From Mucilaginibacter celer (GTDB lineage Bacteria; Bacteroidota; Bacteroidia; Sphingobacteriales; Sphingobacteriaceae): a stretch of 64,000 bases of DNA. Below, piece by piece: positions 56,232 through 64,000 of this stretch (position 1 is the stretch's first letter; each line of letters starts with the position of its first letter). Under the pieces are notes generated by a model. That model made no database searches, was not told where the DNA came from, and saw only the letters and a list, made by a program, of their open reading frames with translations. The DNA lies in NCBI RefSeq assembly GCF_003576455.2, contig NZ_CP032869.1, positions 1,426,001-1,490,000 on the forward strand. Direction: 5' to 3'. Position numbers and translations under genes: made by a program.

Positions 56232-56882
56232 ATGAGCAACAAAATTTTATTAACAGTGCTGATAAGCATGACGCTTGGCAGCAGTATTTGTTACAGCCAG
56301 CAAAAAAAACAAAGCTATGATATCAATAACCTGTTTAACCAAAACAAGCTGATCAAAGCCTACCCACGGCAAACAACCACCAGCCTAACCGACGGAAGTA
56401 AACAGGGCCTCAGTTTAGATGGTATTCTGTGGCTTAAAGATGTGGATTTTAAAACCGGAATCATCGATGTCGATTTGCGTGGCCGGGATGTTTTTCAGCA
56501 GAGTTTTTTGGGCATAGCTTTTCATGGTATCGATACCACTACGCATGATGTTGTTTATTTCAGGCCATTTAATTTTCAGGCAACAGACACCTTGCGGCGC
56601 AAACACGCCGTGCAATACATGAGCAGTCCCGATTTTCCGTGGGATAAATTGCGGAAAGAACATCCGCTGGTTTATGAAAATGAGGTTAATCCGGCACAGC
56701 AGGCCACAGCATGGTTTCATGCACGCATTGTTGTTGGGGCGGATGATATTGTAGTATATGTAGATCATGCCGATAAACCATCCCTCAAAGTAAAAAAACT
56801 CAACAACCGGCACAACGGACTTATCGGTTTATGGTCTTCCGGGCTGCCCGGAGATTTTGCAAATCTTGTTATCAGTCAATAA
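56232..56882 (+). CDS. Secreted LamG-like protein, paralogue 1 (216 aa)
   Basis: The ATG at 56232 gives a signal peptide (MSNKILLTVLISMTLGSSIC); an upstream in-frame extension to 56106 would hide it. The mature part is a beta-sandwich of the concanavalin/GH16-like accessory type (TGIIDVDLRGRD, FLGIAFHGID, VVYFRPFNF, VYVDHADKPSLKVKKL). The next gene, 16 bases downstream, is a clear paralogue. No catalytic glutamate pair of GH16 is evident, so a ligand-binding role is more likely. Confidence 0.8.
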   Translation: MSNKILLTVLISMTLGSSICYSQQKKQSYDINNLFNQNKLIKAYPRQTTTSLTDGSKQGLSLDGILWLKDVDFKTGIIDVDLRGRDVFQQSFLGIAFHGIDTTTHDVVYFRPFNFQATDTLRRKHAVQYMSSPDFPWDKLRKEHPLVYENEVNPAQQATAWFHARIVVGADDIVVYVDHADKPSLKVKKLNNRHNGLIGLWSSGLPGDFANLVISQ

Positions 56883-56898
56883 TTAAACATCAATCATC

Positions 56899-57543
56899 AT
56901 GAAAAAAATAATTTTAGCCATTGCGTTACTGGCAGGCCTTCAAACTTACGCCCAGCAAAAGTACCAGGTATATAATTTTTCGGTAGTAAATCCCAAACAA
57001 TGGGTCATCCCCAAAAATGATACGCTCGATTATGAGCTGGGCACCTACCAGGGCAGTAACGCTTTAATCATCAAACGTAAAATTGGCAACTACAAATCGG
57101 CCAGCCTGGCCTATAAGCCGGGGTTAAATTTTAAGGATGGCATTATTGATCTGGATATTGCCTGCCCTGGCAAAGGTGGTTTTGTTGGATTAGCCTTCCG
57201 CATTAAAGACGCGCATCATTACCAGGTGGTTTATTTCCGCCCCGGATCATCAGGTACCATCAATGCCATCCAGTACATGCCCGAAAAAAAGGCCGAGTTT
57301 AACTGGTGGGATTATGAGGCTACCAAATACCAGGCGAAGGCCATTGTTCCACAAAATAAATGGTTTCATGTAAAAGCGGTTATAAAAGGTCGCCGGATGG
57401 AGGTTTATATAGATAACGCCGCCAAACCCGATATGGTGTACACCGAACTTGATGCATCCCTGCCAAACGGTGCTGTTGGCTACTGGCATGGTAACACCCA
57501 GATGGGTGCTTATAAAAACCTGGTTGTTAAAGCTTTTAATTGA
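56899..57543 (+). CDS. Secreted LamG-like protein, paralogue 2 (214 aa)
   Basis: Signal peptide 1-18 (MKKIILAIALLAGLQTYA). Same fold as the preceding gene: FKDGIIDLDIACPGKGGFVGLAFR, YQVVYFRPGSSG, AIQYMP, WFHVKAVIKGRRMEVYIDNAAKPDM, GAVGYWHGN. The shared order of motifs indicates a tandem duplication. Followed by an alpha/beta hydrolase with only 5 bases between stop and the next ATG, so these three are likely one operon. Confidence 0.8.
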   Translation: MKKIILAIALLAGLQTYAQQKYQVYNFSVVNPKQWVIPKNDTLDYELGTYQGSNALIIKRKIGNYKSASLAYKPGLNFKDGIIDLDIACPGKGGFVGLAFRIKDAHHYQVVYFRPGSSGTINAIQYMPEKKAEFNWWDYEATKYQAKAIVPQNKWFHVKAVIKGRRMEVYIDNAAKPDMVYTELDASLPNGAVGYWHGNTQMGAYKNLVVKAFN

Positions 57544-57548
57544 TACTG

Positions 57549-58382
57549 ATGAAGAGGTTACTGTTGATGATCCTGATTTTTATAGCGGTTAAAGCCGGTG
57601 CGCAAACCATAGCATACGGTAATAACCCGGCAGCCGGCGATTATTTGAAAATGAACGACGGTACCAAAATTTATTATGAGGTTTATGGCAGTGGTAAACC
57701 GCTTGTGCTGTTGCATGGCGGCCTGTACGGCGAAATAGCCGAATACGAAAAACTGATCCCTGTATTGAGCAAAAAATTTATGGTGATAGCCATAGCTACC
57801 CGGGGCCATACCAAATCAGAAATCGGTCATCAGCCGTATACTTATGAGCTGATGGCTGAGGACGCATATTCGGTTATCAATCATATAACCAAAGATAGCG
57901 TAATGCTGATAGGCTTTAGCGATGGAGCAGTTATAGCCATGAACCTTACCCTGCGCCATCCTGAAATGGTGAAACGAATGCTGTTTGCCGGCGGGAACAT
58001 CTCGGCCGCAAGCTATCGCCCCGGTGAAATGGATCAGCTTAAAAAACTAAGCGGCGCATCGCTTGAGAAAGACGCTCCTGATTTTGTACGTGAACGCAAA
58101 AAGCTGATGCCGGAGCCCGAACGCTGGCCTGAATTTGTTGAACTGCTTAAACATGCCTGGATCAATCAAACCACCATTATACCGGTGCAACTAAAAAGTA
58201 TCAAATGCCCGGTACTGGTAGTAGCCGGCGACCGCGACCAGTATAACCCGGTTGAAAGTTTTGTAGCTATTTATAAGCTGTTGCCCAATGCCCAACTGGC
58301 TATAGTACCACAATCAGATCATATTATATTTTACAGGCAGCCGGCTTTGATGGAAACCATGGTTGTTGGTTTTTTACGTTGA
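57549..58382 (+). CDS. Secreted alpha/beta hydrolase (277 aa)
   Basis: The ATG at 57549 starts a signal peptide (MKRLLLMILIFIAVKAGAQ); a TTG at 57540 is less likely. Oxyanion motif LLHGG at 54-58, nucleophile elbow GFSDG with Ser124, acid near GDRDQ (about 231) and catalytic His in PQSDHIIF (about 262). Typical of small periplasmic esterases or haloperoxidase-like hydrolases. Substrate unknown; operon context with LamG-like proteins suggests an acylated glycan or similar. Confidence 0.88.
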   Translation: MKRLLLMILIFIAVKAGAQTIAYGNNPAAGDYLKMNDGTKIYYEVYGSGKPLVLLHGGLYGEIAEYEKLIPVLSKKFMVIAIATRGHTKSEIGHQPYTYELMAEDAYSVINHITKDSVMLIGFSDGAVIAMNLTLRHPEMVKRMLFAGGNISAASYRPGEMDQLKKLSGASLEKDAPDFVRERKKLMPEPERWPEFVELLKHAWINQTTIIPVQLKSIKCPVLVVAGDRDQYNPVESFVAIYKLLPNAQLAIVPQSDHIIFYRQPALMETMVVGFLR

Positions 58383-58394
58383 TTTGTCTACACT

Positions 58395-58433
58395 ATCCGG
58401 ACTTGCCAGGTTTTAAACTTCGCAAGTCCGGAT
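58395..58433 (+). terminator. Hairpin after the alpha/beta hydrolase
   Basis: 12-bp perfect stem (58395-58406 with 58422-58433; ATCCGGACTTGC), loop CAGGTTTTAAACTTC. No T tract, so it may be a dispersed palindrome used as a 3' structure. Confidence 0.6.
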
Positions 58434-58570
58434 TGCGTACGACTATATCGTTGTAGTAGAAAAATATGGGCCGGGCTGGCAAATCCCCTTGCTTTTATTG
58501 TTCCAAAATCTGCACTTTTATAACCTGAAGCACGTTTGTAAAAGCATGCCAAACCAGTTATACAATAGCC

Positions 58571-59779
58571 ATGAAATATAAAAGCCTGCAATTGCCAGTA
58601 TTGGCCCTGTGTTTATCTCTTATCACTTCGGGGGTATTTGCCCAAAATAGTTTTAAGCCACAAAAGGATGTTTTAGCCACTATTAAGAAAAACTTTGCCG
58701 ATGGCGATGTGCAGTACAAATACATGGCTAAGCAATTTATCGATGGGCAGTTCCCTAAAACCTACCACCCCGATAAGGATAAATTTGAAACCAGTAACTC
58801 CAGTTGGTGGTGCAGCGGTTTTTACTCGGGCTCGTTGTTGAAACTATACCAGGAAACAAAAGACGCCGCTTTGCTTACCGAAGCCAATCATAACCTGAAG
58901 GGATTGGAAAAAGAGCAGTTTAACAAAGGCACGCACGATCTGGGTTTTATGATGTATTGCAGCTTTGGCACCGCAAACCGCGTTGAACCCAAACCTGAGT
59001 ACAACGAAATTTTGATTAACAGCGCCAAATCACTTTCTACCCGTTTTAATCCAACTGTTGGTTGTATCCGCTCGTGGAACTCCAAACCCGAAGATTTTTT
59101 GGTGATCATTGATAACATGATGAATCTCGAGCTGCTTTTCAACGCCACCAAATTAACCGGCGATTCGAGTTTTTATAAAATTGCGGTTACCCATGCCAAC
59201 ACTACCATCAAAAACCACTACAGGCCCGATTTTAGCTCATACCACGTAATTAATTACGACGCCCAAACAGGCGCTGTAAAAGAAAAGAAAACCGCACAGG
59301 GTTTTGCCAATGAATCGGCCTGGGCCCGCGGACAATCATGGGGTTTGTACGGCTTTGTAGTGATGTATCGTGAAACCAAAGACAAAAAATACCTCGACCA
59401 GGCAAAAGGCATCGCTCACTTTTTACTGAGCAACCCTAACCTGCCTGCCGATAAAATTCCGTACTGGGATTATAACGCTACCAATATTCCTAATGCCCTG
59501 CGCGATGCTTCGGCTGCATCTATCATGGCTTCGGCACTGCTTGAGCTTTGTCGTTACGTTGATAAAAAAGACGGACAGGAATATTTTAACGTGGCACAAA
59601 CTATCATCAAAAATCTGTCGACTCCACAATATAAAGCCGACTTAAATACCAACGGCGGTTTTATTTTAAAGCACAGCGTTGGCCACTTCCCGGCAGGTAC
59701 CGAAATTGATGTGCCATTAACTTATGCCGATTACTATTTTATTGAAGCTATGCAGCGCTATAAGGCTTTTGCCAAATAG
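58571..59779 (+). CDS. GH88-family unsaturated glucuronyl hydrolase (402 aa)
   Basis: Signal peptide 1-24 (ending GVFAQ). GH88 (alpha/alpha)6 barrel motifs: SWWCSGFYSGSL at about 78-89, THDLGFMM with Asp123, IDNMMNLELL with Asp181, and WARGQSWGLYG near 263. The two aspartates are the catalytic pair that hydrate the enol ether of unsaturated uronic acids. It would act downstream of a polysaccharide lyase such as the one encoded at 50249. Not in an obvious operon with it. Confidence 0.93.
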   Translation: MKYKSLQLPVLALCLSLITSGVFAQNSFKPQKDVLATIKKNFADGDVQYKYMAKQFIDGQFPKTYHPDKDKFETSNSSWWCSGFYSGSLLKLYQETKDAALLTEANHNLKGLEKEQFNKGTHDLGFMMYCSFGTANRVEPKPEYNEILINSAKSLSTRFNPTVGCIRSWNSKPEDFLVIIDNMMNLELLFNATKLTGDSSFYKIAVTHANTTIKNHYRPDFSSYHVINYDAQTGAVKEKKTAQGFANESAWARGQSWGLYGFVVMYRETKDKKYLDQAKGIAHFLLSNPNLPADKIPYWDYNATNIPNALRDASAASIMASALLELCRYVDKKDGQEYFNVAQTIIKNLSTPQYKADLNTNGGFILKHSVGHFPAGTEIDVPLTYADYYFIEAMQRYKAFAK

Positions 59780-59794
59780 TGCTATATTTAACGC

Positions 59795-60391
59795 ATGGCA
59801 TTAGGTAAAGGCAGGTTAGAAGCATTTAGCGATGGCGTAATAGCCATTATTATTACTATTATGGTGCTGGAGATGAAGGCGCCGCACGGCGATACCCTTC
59901 AGGATTTGCGTCCGCTGATACCTACTTTTTTAAGCTATTTACTCAGTTTTGCGTACGTGGGCGTGTACTGGAACAACCACCATCATACCATGCAGGCGGT
60001 ACGATCAGTAAATGGCGGAATACTATGGGCAAATTTGCACCTGCTTTTTTGGATGTCGTTAATTCCGTTTATAACCGCGTGGATGGGCGAAAATCATTTT
60101 GCGCGCTGGCCGGTGTTTTGCTATGGCGTTATATTGGCCATGAATGGTTTGGCATACCGCATATTGGCACTGGCCCTGATAAAGCACCACGGAGAAAACT
60201 CGTTAGTTGCCAAAGCTTTCGGCAATGATTTTAAAGGGAAAATTTCGATAGGGCTTTATCCTGTTGCTATTGCGCTTACTTTCGTAAATCCTACTTTCAG
60301 TATGGTGGTTTATGTAATTGTGGCGGCTATGTGGCTTATTCCTGATAGGCGTTTTGAACGCCTTTTGGGGGGTGATGGGGAAGGGGAGTGA
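59795..60391 (+). CDS. TMEM175-like (DUF1211) potassium channel protein (198 aa)
   Basis: The R..AFSDGVIAIIITIMVLEM signature at residues 7-26 is the TMEM175 pore-lining motif (FSD). Six hydrophobic segments follow, with a conserved YWNNHHH at about 58-64. Starts 15 bases after the GH88 stop. Prokaryotic members form K+-conducting channels. Confidence 0.9.
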   Translation: MALGKGRLEAFSDGVIAIIITIMVLEMKAPHGDTLQDLRPLIPTFLSYLLSFAYVGVYWNNHHHTMQAVRSVNGGILWANLHLLFWMSLIPFITAWMGENHFARWPVFCYGVILAMNGLAYRILALALIKHHGENSLVAKAFGNDFKGKISIGLYPVAIALTFVNPTFSMVVYVIVAAMWLIPDRRFERLLGGDGEGE

Positions 60392-60440
60392 TCCTGGTTT
60401 TTTCTTGTAAAGATTTCTGAAGGCTTTTTGTGGTTGGTGA

Positions 60441-60680
60441 GTTTTAGGCACGCAAAGGCGCTAAGACGCAAAGATTTTTTGTGGGTAATTAGAGAGTTTT
60501 AAGTGCGCAAAGAAGCTAAGTTCGCAAAGGTTTTTTGTGGATAGTTAGAGAGTTTTAGGCACGCAAAGACGCAGCGACGCAAAGGTTTTAAGAATAGATA
60601 GTTTGAGATTTTTAAGCGCGCAAAGAAGCTAAGGACGCAAAGTTTTTTTTGTGGTTGGTTGGTGACTTTTAGGCACGCCG
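60441..60680. repeat. About 56-bp tandem repeats of the CGCAAAG type
   Basis: Four and a half units starting near 60441, 60496, 60552, 60610 and 60666, each with the pattern TTTTAGGCACGCAAAG, GCTAAGACGCAAAG and TTTTTTGTGG. The same words occur inverted at 61209-61480. Confidence 0.85.
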
Positions 60681-60720
60681 AGTAGGCAAGCGGGTGAAGC
60701 TCCCGCTTGCCTACTCGGCG
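60676..60720. repeat. Perfect 19-bp hairpin
   Basis: Arms 60676-60694 and 60702-60720 (CGCCGAGTAGGCAAGCGGG) with a 7-base loop TGAAGCT; it sits at the end of the CGCAAAG array. Confidence 0.9.
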
Positions 60721-60758
60721 CCTTTGCGTGCCTTGGCCGTTGTTGGTATTGTCACCAA

Positions 60759-60938
60759 AGCTGTTCGGAAGATATAAAAAAGCGGGGGAATTGTGCGATT
60801 CCCTCCCTTGGGAGGGTGTAGGGAGCGGTTTCTACACCCAGCATATTCGTCGGGCAAGGCGTAAAAACCCCTCCCTGCCACTGCGCAATCCATCACACCC
60901 CTCCCAAGGGAGGGAATGAAAAAATCTTCCGAACAGCT
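60759..60938. repeat. MITE-like palindromic element (180 bp)
   Basis: Terminal 15-bp perfect inverted repeats AGCTGTTCGGAAGAT (60759-60773) and complement (60924-60938), with a second inner pair of 19 bp (60798-60816 with 60899-60917, ATTCCCTCCCTTGGGAGGG). A direct TTGTCACCAA occurs immediately left (60749-60758) and again shortly right (about 60945-60954), compatible with a duplicated target site plus a few bases. No transposase. Confidence 0.7.
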
Positions 60939-61208
60939 ATGGTGTTGTCACCAACAACTTAGTACCCTAAAGTTTTCATTTCCACTAAAGCCGTAAGCAT
61001 GGCGTAGTTGGTGAGTTTAAGCGCACAAAGATGCTAAGATGCAGAGGATCATCTGATTTCTATTATCCGCTGTCCGTAGACAGAGTCTGCGGATACAATA
61101 TCCCTGAAGTTCACAACTACGATATTATCTCGAACACTAAACACAGCAGCAGATCTCGAATAACGGAGAAATTATGCAACAAGCTATAACCTATTATCGA
61201 AAAAAAAC

Positions 61209-61433
61209 TTTGCGTCCCCGCGCCTTTGCGTGCTTAAAAATCTCAAACTATTCACCTCAGGAAACTTTGCGTCCTTAGCTTCTTTGCGCGCTTAAAACTC
61301 TTCAACCATCCACAAAAAACCTTTGCGTCCCCGCGCCTTTGCGTGCCTAAAAATCTCAAACTATTTACCTCAGGAAACTTTGCGTCCTTAGTTTCTTTGC
61401 GCGCTTAAAACTCTTCAACCATCCACAAAAAAC
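61209..61433. repeat. Two tandem 112-bp repeats
   Basis: Segments beginning at 61210 and 61322 agree over 112 bases except for three substitutions. Each contains two CTTTGCG-word half units, the reverse complement of the words at 60441-60680. A truncated third copy extends to about 61480. The whole interval 60392-61584 shows no credible gene. Confidence 0.85.
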
Positions 61434-61584
61434 CTTTGCGTGCCTAAAAATCTCAAACCATTCACCTGAAAATCTCTGCTCCCCATCTTTGTATGCTTAA
61501 AAATAATGCCACAACTAATTATTAATATTAGTTTAATCTAATAATTGCTAAATTTGAGTGTCTTCAAATTTAAACCTGTTAATT

Positions 61585-62136
61585 ATGGGTAAGTTTTTTA
61601 ACCAGATACTCGAGCAGCATAAAGATTTTGTTGCGCATCAAAAGATATTTTTTGTGGCTACAGCGCCGATGCTTACTGATGGGCATGTCAACCTGTCGCC
61701 GAAGGACAATGCCAGTTTCCGGATCCTTTCAAACACCAAAGTTGCTTATCTTGATATTATCGGAAGCGGCAATGAAACTGCGGCTCACCTGTTGGATAAT
61801 GGCCGCATTACATTTATGTTTTGTGCGTTTGATGGTCCGCCGAATATTTTACGCTTTTATGGAAAGGGGAGGAGCGTGCTTCCGGATAGAGATAGTCATG
61901 AATGGAATCAGCTTTGTTCAAATTTTACAAGCCATATAGCTACACGCCAAATCATTGTGGCCGATATTGATATGGTGCAAACCTCCTGCGGTTTCAGCGT
62001 ACCGCTTTACGAGTATATGGGCGAACGTGATTTTGCTGTAAAATGGGCTCAGACTAAAGGCGAGCAAGGTTTGGAGGATTACAAACAGCAAAAAAACCGG
62101 ATTAGCCTTGACGGATTACCTACGCCGTTATATTAG
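61585..62136 (+). CDS. Pyridoxamine 5'-phosphate oxidase-like flavin-binding protein (183 aa)
   Basis: The ATG at 61585 is chosen over GTG at 61558. Split-barrel fold: KIFFVATAPMLTDGHVNLSPKD at 23-44, SNETAAHLLDNGRITFMFCAFDG, LRFYGKGRSV. The family binds FMN or F420. The C-terminal half (TSCGFSVPLYEYMGERD) is characteristic of the PPOX subgroup annotated as general stress/oxidoreductase proteins. Confidence 0.88.
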   Translation: MGKFFNQILEQHKDFVAHQKIFFVATAPMLTDGHVNLSPKDNASFRILSNTKVAYLDIIGSGNETAAHLLDNGRITFMFCAFDGPPNILRFYGKGRSVLPDRDSHEWNQLCSNFTSHIATRQIIVADIDMVQTSCGFSVPLYEYMGERDFAVKWAQTKGEQGLEDYKQQKNRISLDGLPTPLY

Positions 62137-62260
62137 CTTAGTGTATTTAATACATACGTAATAGTTAAACAATACGCTTTTACGTTTTGTGAAAAATCTG
62201 TTTCAAAACAATTCTGTTGCTTTTTAGTTATATGATGGTTTTCATCGATATAATTATTAT

Positions 62261-62295
62261 GTTGCAAATACTGCGAATTTTATAATATTTGCAAC
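62261..62295. promoter_or_regulatory. 10-bp inverted repeat upstream of ECF sigma gene
   Basis: GTTGCAAATA (62261-62270) and TATTTGCAAC (62286-62295) are exact reverse complements separated by 15 bases, ending 14 bases before the sigma ATG at 62310. Possible operator or leader hairpin. Confidence 0.6.
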
Positions 62296-62309
62296 ACCAA
62301 CATCAACCT

Positions 62310-62906
62310 ATGTTTGAAATAACTCAATTAAATGAGAAGGAACTGCTTATGCAGGTGGCCGAAGGTAATGAATTTGCCTTTCGCCGTTTGTTTGCAGCTT
62401 ACCATCAGCGTTTAGGTGTGCATATTTTCCGCATTACCCAATCAACCGAGCTGGCCGAAGAGGTGGTACAGGATGTATTTCTGAAAATTTGGATGAGCCG
62501 TGAAACCCTGGCCAATGTTGATAATTTTAAAGCCTACCTGTTTGTTATCTCAAAAAATCACGCGCTTAACTGCATGCGCAAGGTTGTAAAAGAACAGCTT
62601 TTGCTGAAGAAACTTGAAGCATCCAATGTGGTGCCATTTAAAACCGATAGTAACGAGGCCGATCAGTATTATAATTTAATTGACGAAGCCATCAATCAGC
62701 TGCCTCCCCAGCAGCAAAAGGTTTACCTGATGAGCAGGCATAAGCGGCTTAAGTATCATGAAATAGCCGATCAGATGGAAATTTCGCGCGAAACCGTGAA
62801 GAAATATCTGCAGATAGCCACCACTTCTATTAAAGATTATGTGCACGAACACATGGAGGCAATTACCCTTGTTATGGCGCTGATAAACTTTTTTTATTTT
62901 TTTTAA
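62310..62906 (+). CDS. ECF-type RNA polymerase sigma factor (198 aa)
   Basis: The ATG at 62310 gives MFEITQLNEKELLMQVAEGNE; an upstream TTG start at 62289 is possible but would lie within the inverted repeat. Region 2 (FAFRRLFAAYHQRLGVHIF; AEEVVQDVFLKIWM) and region 4 (LPPQQQKVYLMSRHKRLKYHEIADQMEISRETVKKYL) are complete. Type found with FecR anti-sigma and SusC/SusD genes in Bacteroidota; the FecR gene follows. Confidence 0.95.
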   Translation: MFEITQLNEKELLMQVAEGNEFAFRRLFAAYHQRLGVHIFRITQSTELAEEVVQDVFLKIWMSRETLANVDNFKAYLFVISKNHALNCMRKVVKEQLLLKKLEASNVVPFKTDSNEADQYYNLIDEAINQLPPQQQKVYLMSRHKRLKYHEIADQMEISRETVKKYLQIATTSIKDYVHEHMEAITLVMALINFFYFF

Positions 62907-63004
62907 AAAGTAATACCCCCCTTTTTAATTAATTGGTGTCATGTATATGAGATTCGCCCCAATCTCAATTTGCCAATTATACCGTTACCTGAAAAACACC
63001 TGCT

Positions 63005-64000
63005 ATGAGCGAACTTTACGTTAGGCTTAATTATTTATTCAATAAATATTACAACGGCATAGCGACGCCCGATGAGCTTGATGAGCTTTTTGAGATCATC
63101 CATTCATACGCCGACGATGCCGAACTTGCCGCGCTCATTCAACAGGCCTGGGATACTCTCGGCGAACATGATCCGCTTTTTAGCGATGAAAAGAGTGGAG
63201 CTATGCTTGATCATATTTTAAAAGATCATACCTCGCAGGCTGAACCAGAATCCGGTAAAAAACATCGTAATCATTTGCCGTTACGGAAATTGAGTATAGC
63301 GGCTTCGCTTGTGTTTTTAGTTGGTTTTGGTGTTTATATTTTCCGTAGCCAGAAGAAAGCTGAGCCATCATCAAAAAAAAATATAGCGCGCAATCAGCCA
63401 AAAAATGATGCCCTGCCCGGCGGCAACAAAGCTATATTAACATTAGCTAACGGCAAAACCATTACGCTTGATAGCGCGCAGAATGGTTTACTGGCACGGC
63501 AAGGCACCACCCAAATAAACAAAACCCGTAACGGCCAGCTTGTATATAACACAGACGGAGCCACAAGCGCCAAACCCCAGATAAATACGATCAGTACCCC
63601 CCGGGGCGGGCAATACCAGCTCATTTTACCTGATGGGAGCAAGGTTTGTTTGAATTCGGCATCGTCGTTAACCTTCCCAACCTTTTTTACAGGTAAAACG
63701 CGTGATGTTAGCATTACCGGCGAGGCTTATTTTGAAGTTGCTAAAAACCGTAACATGCCTTTTGTAGTTAAGAGTAACCAAACCACCATAGAGGTATTGG
63801 GTACTCATTTCAATGTAATGGCTTATAGCGACGAAGCCGAAATGAAAACCACCCTGCTTGAGGGATCAGTAAAGATAAACAACGGCGGCGAAAACGGGGT
63901 TTTAAAACCCGGGCAACAGGCGGTGTTAAATAAAAATGGAAAGATGAAAGTGTTGAGCGATGTTGATGTAGACGAAGTGACTGCCTGGAAAGACGGCATT
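63005..64000 (+). CDS. FecR-family anti-sigma factor, 3'-truncated by window edge (332 aa visible)
   Basis: ATG at 63005; the frame is open to the last base of the window. N-terminal cytosolic part with YNGIATPDELDELFEII, one TM at about 98-117 (LSIAASLVFLVGFGVYIF), and the FecR domain (STPRGGQYQLILPDGSKV, LNSASSLTFPTFFTG, VSITGEAYFEVAKN, ETTIEVLGTHFNV-like) up to LKPGQQAVL. Transduces an outer-membrane signal to the sigma factor encoded 98 bases upstream. A SusC-like receptor is expected next, outside the window. Confidence 0.95.
   Translation, partial: MSELYVRLNYLFNKYYNGIATPDELDELFEIIHSYADDAELAALIQQAWDTLGEHDPLFSDEKSGAMLDHILKDHTSQAEPESGKKHRNHLPLRKLSIAASLVFLVGFGVYIFRSQKKAEPSSKKNIARNQPKNDALPGGNKAILTLANGKTITLDSAQNGLLARQGTTQINKTRNGQLVYNTDGATSAKPQINTISTPRGGQYQLILPDGSKVCLNSASSLTFPTFFTGKTRDVSITGEAYFEVAKNRNMPFVVKSNQTTIEVLGTHFNVMAYSDEAEMKTTLLEGSVKINNGGENGVLKPGQQAVLNKNGKMKVLSDVDVDEVTAWKDGI

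Noticed and set aside
60707..60919. Short ORF in the repeat island
   Set aside because: Its sequence is generated by the palindromic repeat itself; no coding signal.

Overview
The window looks like a chromosomal stretch from a Bacteroidota species, most likely Sphingobacteriaceae and perhaps Mucilaginibacter or Pedobacter. This rests on Bacteroidota-type promoters (TTG-N19-TAnnTTTG), an ECF sigma/FecR pair at the right edge, a TonB receptor with an N-terminal carboxypeptidase-regulatory domain, MacB/FtsX permease arrays, a HEPN-tailed sulfite reductase and very repeat-rich spacers. The genus is inferred from gene content only. I saw no rRNA, tRNA, CRISPR array, prophage or complete insertion sequence.

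Layout. 1-17.0 kb: seven co-oriented full-length MacB/FtsX-type ABC permeases (the first cut by the window edge). 17.4-20.3 kb: one LolD/MacB-type ATPase, a TolC-like outer-membrane factor and a small beta-barrel protein. 20.8-26.4 kb: a giant alpha-2-macroglobulin-like protein (minus strand), then a small conserved protein, topA and mnmA. 31.3 kb: an isolated 30-residue membrane-peptide gene with its own promoter and terminator. 31.7-34.0 kb: proBA. 34.2-45.0 kb: a sulfur block made of a TonB receptor with a Cys-Cys-Cys leader ORF, and on the other strand a sulfite reductase - cobA - siroheme synthase/TSUP fusion - APS reductase operon. That operon is preceded by a Cys-rich leader ORF and an intrinsic terminator, followed upstream by an Rrf2 regulator, a SelW-like protein, a MOSC protein and a zinc-ribbon microprotein. 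45.3-49.8 kb: an ECF sigma factor with an unusual inner-membrane/beta-barrel partner, a DUF885-like lipoprotein and an amidohydrolase. 50.2-60.4 kb: carbohydrate and periplasmic functions (alginate-lyase-like lipoprotein, PQQ dehydrogenase-cytochrome c, two LamG-like secreted proteins, alpha/beta hydrolase, GH88, TMEM175-like channel). 60.4-61.5 kb: a repeat-only region. 61.6-64.0 kb: a PPOX-fold protein and an ECF sigma/FecR pair running off the edge.

How genes work together. CysH reduces APS to sulfite, the hemoprotein reduces sulfite to sulfide, and CobA plus the Met8-like domain make the siroheme it needs. The sulfite reductase leader can be drawn as a classical four-segment attenuator: Cys codons lie over segment 1, segments 2:3 form an antiterminator, and segments 3:4 form a terminator with a U tract. 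The TonB receptor at the other end of the block also has a leader ORF, ending in three Cys codons. Together they suggest translation-based cysteine sensing, the most interesting system here. The permease array and the ATPase/TolC unit share a conserved upstream element at the same distance from a conserved promoter-like motif, so they are probably co-regulated.

Repeats. Many spacers hold reiterated 7-20-base words, often followed by their reverse complement. There are also several palindromic families, two of which have two copies in opposite orientation within the window.
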